DNA from: CAYVAP01 sp964343195
GTDB lineage: Bacteria > Bacteroidota > Bacteroidia > J057
NCBI GenBank assembly: GCA_964343195.1
Contig: CAYFIR010000091.1
Coordinates: 1 to 28,123 of the forward strand
Length of the DNA: 28,123 nt
Direction: 5' to 3'
How positions within the stretch are numbered: position 1 is the stretch's first letter; every line of letters starts with the position of its first letter. Position numbers and translations under genes: made by a program. Shown piece by piece: positions 23,837-28,123 of this stretch. The notes below the pieces were generated by a model. That model made no database searches. It saw only the letters and a program-made list of their open reading frames with translations, and was not told where the DNA came from.

Positions 23837-26800
23837 CTAGTTGAAGATGTTGAAGTTAACGTAGGTGCGGATTTCCCACTCCCTTCCGTTGCTAAAGCCA
23901 ATTGCAGTGGGATCACACACATATTCACCCGCGGCATCAAATGTTCTGGTTGGGCAATAACGAGGGCTGTACTGATCCAGGGTTCTGAAAATACCCATGA
24001 TGCCAATCTGCGTACTGGGCAGCGCAAACCAGTCGGGCTTGCCCAGGGTCATGGACAGGTCGAGCGAAAACTGATGAGGATAGGTGAGGTTAAAATCCCG
24101 ATGGTAGTCAAAGGGGCCCCAATCGTTGAGCTTATAAGAACCCACCAGCTTCAAATCATTGTAGATCATGCGAAGGTCGATGCCAGCCCGGCGAATCAGA
24201 CGGGGGTCGCTACCTCGGGCCTGAGCGGTACCTCCATAGATGTTGGCGATCCAGCCCAGTTCAGGAGAAAGTTTGGAGACCAGACGGGCATGAACTTCCC
24301 ACAGGTCCTGTGCAGGAGCTGCACCGGGGAATCCGAAGAAGGTACGGCCATCAGGCAGGATACCGATTGCGGCGTCCATGGTGGTAGGCAGGTGGCGGTA
24401 AACAAAGCCCAGGTTCGCGGCAAACCTGGCATCCTCTGCGCGGTCGTTGTCCCACTCATAGAAGAATGAGCCAGGAGTCGGGTCGTAGGTCAGCAGGATT
24501 TCCCCTGCGACTGTCTCACGGTTTCCTTCGCGAACCACAAATGGGTCAACCAGAATGTTACGGGGACGCCCGGGCGACTCTACCCCTGCGAGCATGGGTC
24601 CGACTACGGGGCGCTGCCACAGGAAGTTGGGAGCGATCTGAAAATTGCCCAGCCCAAAGGTAAATCCACTCAGCACATTGTACATGTTTCCGCTGCCGCT
24701 ATCCTTGAGTTTCCACCCCGTATAGGTAATGGTAGGGTCGGCTCCACCATTGGCGACCAGTCCTTTGGCGGCACCGGATGCATACCACTGAAAACGGCCT
24801 TTGGCAAAGGTCAACTTAACCTTGCCCCCCCAGAGGTCCTCTGGACGGATCTCGTCCTCATAGGCGGTCATGTCATCGCCATCAGGCCCCATTTCCGGAT
24901 TCATCAACTGGAAGGTGCGCCCAACCAGTGGCTGACCACCCCAGATTCCCCCTGCATGCACACCAAAAGCGCCAAACTCTTTTTCCAGGTAAAGCGTCGC
25001 TCTTCTGGTTTTGGGGATGGGTACCGCGAAGGAACTTTCAGAACCGACCCGCTGCTCCAGGTCCTCATGGAACATTCCGGTGATTTCAAATCCGCCGATC
25101 TCGCGGGTATACTTGGCCAGAATTGCAGGGTTGGCACCCCACCACAGCTCGGGGCCTATCGCCACGGCCAGTCCCTCCAGGGCTTTCTTCCCGTAAAACT
25201 CTGCTCCCAGAGGCGCTGTACCGTTGTAAATATCGATATTGGGACCATAGTTGGCTTCTGGATAAAGGCCAAAGAAGTCGCCTTCGTATCCCCAGTGGTA
25301 GTGGCCAGTACGATAAAAGCCAACCATGTCAAACAGATCGTGGTTCCACTCAAAATCTGCTCGATAAACCGCCAACCGATTGGCATCGCCCAATACTACG
25401 GGCCCTTCGTCAGTCTGCACGGTGACGGGACGTCCGCGATTTTCGTAGAAAATTTCATTGATCGGAGTGGTCGCTACATTCCCCAGCACATTGAACTGCA
25501 CCTCTGCTCGTACATTGGGCGAAGGGGTTGCCTGCACCCCAATGAAGAAGGACTGCATGTGATCAAATCCCAGACGGTTTGGGAACAGATCGTAATCGGG
25601 ATCTACTCCTTTTGGAGTAGAGATCAGGTCCCCTCCGGTGTTAATGGATGCCAGATTGGCCGTAAAGCGGCTGATGCTGAGCTTTCCTCCGCCTTCCTGT
25701 GCTGCGAGGGCTGCCTTGTCTCCACGGGCTTTCAGTACTGACCCCATCAGGGAGATATTAGAAAAATGCTGGCTCAGCCGGCCACTTGAGTTTCCTTCCG
25801 CATAGGGATTAAAGGAGTGAGCCTCCTGTAGGGCATAGTAGGCCGCTCGCGGATATAGGTCATAGAGACCTCGTTCGTTGGTGGGGCCTTTGGCACAGAT
25901 CCCGAACCACTCCTCGTTCATATTGTTCTGCCCTTCTGCGAAGTCACGCTGGTACCCTCCATTGACCCACGAAGCATTGGCATCATGAATATCCAGGTTT
26001 TTGGTCTGGCCAAATTTCCACCAGCCATCACTGAACTGAAAGGTGAAGCCACCGATTGAGTTATTCGCTTGCCCCATCCCGGCAGCATTGGCATAAATAT
26101 CCTGCCAGTTCCCCAACATGTAATATGCCTGGGACTCCTGATCTTCCGAATTTGAGATGGCATTAAACGCATCTGCTCCAAACTCGGTAAACATGATGGG
26201 CTTGCCATACTCATCCCTCACACGCTCAAACGCATCTCCAAATGAGACACCACGGTACATGTTGGTCCCATATATGTCAACATCCTTACACTCTTCTGCT
26301 ACAATGTCCAGGAATAGCAGGTCACCATTGCATATAGCTACCGGATGAGATCCATCTATGGACTTCATCGCAACCGTAGCATCATTCATCAGCTTGTACA
26401 TGGGCCGGCCCCGGAGTTCTCCGACTGCCCTTATCTGCTCTTCTCCTTCTGGAAAATCTTCTGTCTCCGCGCCTGCCCAGAAGAGGCCGTAGTTGTTCTC
26501 ATTTCCCAGTAGATACAACAACAGACCCGGCGTGTTTTTGTACTGCTCTGCCAGGGCAGTGGCTTCTGCCATCAGCAGCTCCCGGACTTTAGGCTCTCTG
26601 TAGTCGGTAACGGCTACCCAGGTCCCATCAATTGTCAGTCCATACCTACCAAATGAGTGGTTAAGCATCGTATAGATGCCGTAGTTTTCGTAGATATACT
26701 GAATCCATTTGGGCGGCACCCCCGTGTACATTCTTACCGCATTGACACCCATGTTTTTCAGGAGTGACATTTCGGCGTCCAGCGCAGAACGAATAATAGC

Positions 26801-27001
26801 ATCCGACTGATTCCAGATGCTATAGGAGAAATTGGTGCCAATGGGAAAGTAATCCCAGTTCATGCCATTGATCATGAATGCCTCCCCGTCTACGGTGAGT
26901 TTCATGCCATCATTGGCGTTCACTACTTTAACCTGAGCAGATTGTGCAACAAGCCCAGTCGCTAGCAGTGATAGCGATAGGTAGAGAATTAAATGTTTCA
27001 T
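23837..27001 (-). CDS. Clan GH-A glycosidase fused to an outer-membrane beta-barrel
   Basis: A 1054-residue exported protein (signal peptide 1-19, then QSAQVKVVN). Residues about 24-400 form a GH2/GH72-like TIM barrel: INGMNWDYFPIG, LLKNMGVNAVRMYTG, acid/base E168 in LLGNENNYG and nucleophile E273 in MFTEFGADAF. From about 410 to the end there is no further enzyme signature; instead there are many alternating aromatic/polar strands (for example FQWYASGAAKG, FAANLGFVYRHL, QFSLDLSMTLG) ending in IRTYVNFNIFN, the pattern of an outer-membrane beta-barrel. No TonB box, plug or SusC N-terminal domain is seen. It is the first gene of the cluster, at the place where a SusC/D pair is often found. The exact GH family is uncertain. 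If both barrel ends face the periplasm, as is usual, the enzyme would be periplasmic. Confidence 0.85.
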   Translation of the reverse strand: MKHLILYLSLSLLATGLVAQSAQVKVVNANDGMKLTVDGEAFMINGMNWDYFPIGTNFSYSIWNQSDAIIRSALDAEMSLLKNMGVNAVRMYTGVPPKWIQYIYENYGIYTMLNHSFGRYGLTIDGTWVAVTDYREPKVRELLMAEATALAEQYKNTPGLLLYLLGNENNYGLFWAGAETEDFPEGEEQIRAVGELRGRPMYKLMNDATVAMKSIDGSHPVAICNGDLLFLDIVAEECKDVDIYGTNMYRGVSFGDAFERVRDEYGKPIMFTEFGADAFNAISNSEDQESQAYYMLGNWQDIYANAAGMGQANNSIGGFTFQFSDGWWKFGQTKNLDIHDANASWVNGGYQRDFAEGQNNMNEEWFGICAKGPTNERGLYDLYPRAAYYALQEAHSFNPYAEGNSSGRLSQHFSNISLMGSVLKARGDKAALAAQEGGGKLSISRFTANLASINTGGDLISTPKGVDPDYDLFPNRLGFDHMQSFFIGVQATPSPNVRAEVQFNVLGNVATTPINEIFYENRGRPVTVQTDEGPVVLGDANRLAVYRADFEWNHDLFDMVGFYRTGHYHWGYEGDFFGLYPEANYGPNIDIYNGTAPLGAEFYGKKALEGLAVAIGPELWWGANPAILAKYTREIGGFEITGMFHEDLEQRVGSESSFAVPIPKTRRATLYLEKEFGAFGVHAGGIWGGQPLVGRTFQLMNPEMGPDGDDMTAYEDEIRPEDLWGGKVKLTFAKGRFQWYASGAAKGLVANGGADPTITYTGWKLKDSGSGNMYNVLSGFTFGLGNFQIAPNFLWQRPVVGPMLAGVESPGRPRNILVDPFVVREGNRETVAGEILLTYDPTPGSFFYEWDNDRAEDARFAANLGFVYRHLPTTMDAAIGILPDGRTFFGFPGAAPAQDLWEVHARLVSKLSPELGWIANIYGGTAQARGSDPRLIRRAGIDLRMIYNDLKLVGSYKLNDWGPFDYHRDFNLTYPHQFSLDLSMTLGKPDWFALPSTQIGIMGIFRTLDQYSPRYCPTRTFDAAGEYVCDPTAIGFSNGREWEIRTYVNFNIFN

Positions 27002-27360
27002 CGAGTAGTAGTGTCTTTAGACGAAAAATCTGTTTAGAAGCTCATTTTTCCGGTAGTAGGCCGTGTAATCGGATACTTTAACCTACATATAAGGGAAAAC
27101 AAATGCGTATATACTATTGATATACAGCACAACATCCAAACAAACCTCCTTTTTTCAAGATGCTGATAATCAGCAATATAAAAATCACATGCTGAGACGA
27201 TCATGTAAAGTGGAGTATACCCGAATTACATTGAAGGAAAGAGAATCACGAAAGTATTGTACCCTGATCTTGGAAATATTCGACTGAGAAAATGGATGAA
27301 AGCTGACAGGCAAAAGGAATGTATCCATTTGCAACGGGCCAATGTTTAGGGGAAACGTTG
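27002..27360 (-). promoter_or_regulatory. Promoter region of the glucan operon
   Basis: A 359-bp A+T-rich gap before the first gene of the minus-strand cluster, with no credible gene. It contains CACTACTACTCG immediately before the start codon (27002-27013), the inverted repeat at 27107-27125 and a short GTATAC palindrome near 27215. No clear -7 TAnnTTTG box was found. The length and position make it the likely main promoter and control region. Confidence 0.55.
27107..27125. promoter_or_regulatory. Inverted repeat GTATAT-N7-ATATAC, candidate operator 2
   Basis: GTATATACTATTGATATAC is a perfect 6-bp inverted repeat with a 7-bp spacer, 106 bp upstream of the first operon gene. It resembles the site at 7351-7368 in arms and spacer (shared ATTG-N-TATAC), which makes it a candidate for the same regulator. 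This is a sequence observation plus inference. Confidence 0.45.
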
Positions 27361-27795
27361 TCATTCCATTTCCACATCAGAAGCCTCATCTACGCGGAGT
27401 AGAAATTGGCGGGTGCAGCGGAAGTTGGTACTTGCATCGTAGCCTTCCATTTCTCCTTTGACCAGGAATACCTCTCCCCCCATGTCATTCAGTTTTTGGA
27501 AAACATCTGCACTCACTGCCTCATCAACCTTGACTTCCAGGGTAAACTTTTCCTGACTTTCATCCAGGAGGTAAAACTGGTGGGCAAATGCATTGATGTT
27601 GGCGTCGTCCAGCCGGCCTTTTACCCGGATGGTTACTCCCTCACAGTCAGCGGTTTCGCCACAATTGGCCTCGCAGTTCATGGAGGTCAGTACCTCCTTC
27701 ACGCCAAAGTAGGTATTGCTGCTCAGGTCAAGTGTTTCCTGACCGCATCCAATGATGAGAAGCAGGAGGAAGAGGGGGATTAGCGGGTTTTTCAT
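27361..27795 (-). CDS. Small lipoprotein, possible OB-fold
   Basis: The 144-residue protein is taken from MKNPLIPLFLLLLIIGC, a lipoprotein signal with C17 in the lipobox. A longer frame begins 33 codons upstream, but that leader is Arg/Ser-rich and unlike a signal. The mature part holds two cysteine pairs' worth of Cys (SMNCEANCGETADCEG and FRC) and a beta pattern GVTIRVKGRLDD...HQFYLLDES...FTLEVKVDE that is reminiscent of OB-fold lipoproteins. I do not recognise a specific family. It is upstream of the glucan operon on the same strand but separated by 359 bp, so it is probably transcribed separately; no evident role in glucan use. Confidence 0.75.
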   Translation of the reverse strand: MKNPLIPLFLLLLIIGCGQETLDLSSNTYFGVKEVLTSMNCEANCGETADCEGVTIRVKGRLDDANINAFAHQFYLLDESQEKFTLEVKVDEAVSADVFQKLNDMGGEVFLVKGEMEGYDASTNFRCTRQFLLRVDEASDVEME

Positions 27796-27950
27796 GATTT
27801 TGATTCTTGAAGACTGTGATTGCAATGAGGAGATCCTCAGCGGCCTGAGCCCCCAAATTGTTGATACTGGACGGAGTCCACCCGCCAACGGCAATTACGA
27901 ATCCTCCAGAGCCGGATCTGCGCTCCGATCACGAACCATGCCTTAGGCAG

Positions 27951-28123
27951 ATTAGCCTATAGGTCCGAAAATGGATTTTTTATATGCTTCCTCTGAAAGT
28001 GTTATGTCGCCTTCAGCGGGACTTACTTCTTTTTCTAGCTCCGCAAATTGATCTTTAATATGCTACCACTGAAAGTGTTATGTCGCCTTCAGCGGGACCT
28101 ACCTTTTTTCAAAAAAAGGTAGG
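27951..28123 (-). repeat. 76-bp tandem repeat array running off the window
   Basis: Two adjacent units (28027-28102 and 27951-28026) align over their full 76 bp. The first 43-44 bp, with core CTGAAAGTGTTATGTCGCC on the plus strand, differ at about three positions; the rest matches at about 25 of 31 positions. The bases beyond 28102 resemble the end of another unit, so the array probably continues. The period is not a multiple of three, which argues against coding. Together with 27796-27950, where I see nothing, it fills the region after the small lipoprotein. Confidence 0.7.
28098..28123. repeat. 12-bp inverted repeat at window edge
   Basis: CCTACCTTTTTT (28098-28109) pairs with AAAAAAGGTAGG (28112-28123) across a 2-nt gap. 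It may be a terminator-like hairpin or part of the tandem array; the window ends exactly on its outer arm, so its full extent is unknown. Confidence 0.5.

Noticed and set aside
23837..27001. SusC/TonB-dependent receptor
   Set aside because: No TonB box, plug domain or carboxypeptidase-like N-terminal domain; the N-terminus is a glycosidase TIM barrel.
27952..28062. 36-codon minus-strand frame ending IFGPIG, as the 3' end of a gene
   Set aside because: It reads protein-like, but a stop precedes it and the 76-bp repeat changes frame from unit to unit; it is best explained as part of the tandem repeat.

Overview
The window looks like a chromosomal segment of a marine-type Bacteroidota, probably close to Lewinella/Saprospiraceae. 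The grounds are a type IX secretion (T9SS) C-terminal sorting domain, several lipoproteins, a triple-Tyr/LuxR propeller regulator and a polysaccharide-utilisation style gene cluster. No rRNA, tRNA, CRISPR array or intact transposon was seen.

Layout. Left edge (1-2674): a truncated Rpn/PD-(D/E)XK nuclease-transposase remnant on the minus strand, then three plus-strand genes: a secreted protein with a duplicated domain, a small protein of unknown function and a DinB-like protein. A strong hairpin terminator at 2605-2640 separates them from the minus-strand block. From 2675 to 27001 every real gene is on the minus strand. In transcription order (right to left) they are: a clan GH-A TIM barrel fused to an outer-membrane beta-barrel; a modular glycan-binding lipoprotein; a GH16 laminarinase lipoprotein; a large cytoplasmic GH149-like beta-1,3-oligoglucan phosphorylase; a GH17 lipoprotein; a GH30 lipoprotein; a sugar:cation symporter fused to a cytoplasmic GH17 domain; a stand-alone cytoplasmic GH17; the propeller/LuxR regulator; and, after a 362-bp gap, a 1494-residue T9SS-secreted protein made of binding-like modules. 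Right edge (27361-28123): a small lipoprotein and a 76-bp tandem repeat that runs off the window.

How the genes fit together (inference from families): this is a beta-1,3/1,6-glucan (laminarin-type) degradation locus. GH16 and the lipoprotein GH17 would cut the beta-1,3 backbone, and GH30 would remove beta-1,6 branches. The modular lipoprotein and the T9SS protein would hold the glycan at the surface. Oligosaccharides would cross the inner membrane through the symporter and be split inside by two GH17 enzymes and by phosphorolysis to glucose-1-phosphate. The membrane-spanning regulator probably senses an oligosaccharide in the periplasm and switches the locus.

The most unusual feature is that transport and hydrolysis are fused at both membranes: an enzyme plus an outer-membrane barrel, and an inner-membrane symporter plus GH17. 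No SusC/SusD pair is present in the window. Two similar inverted repeats, GTATA-(8-9 nt)-TATAC, lie upstream of the two likely transcription units and are candidate operators.
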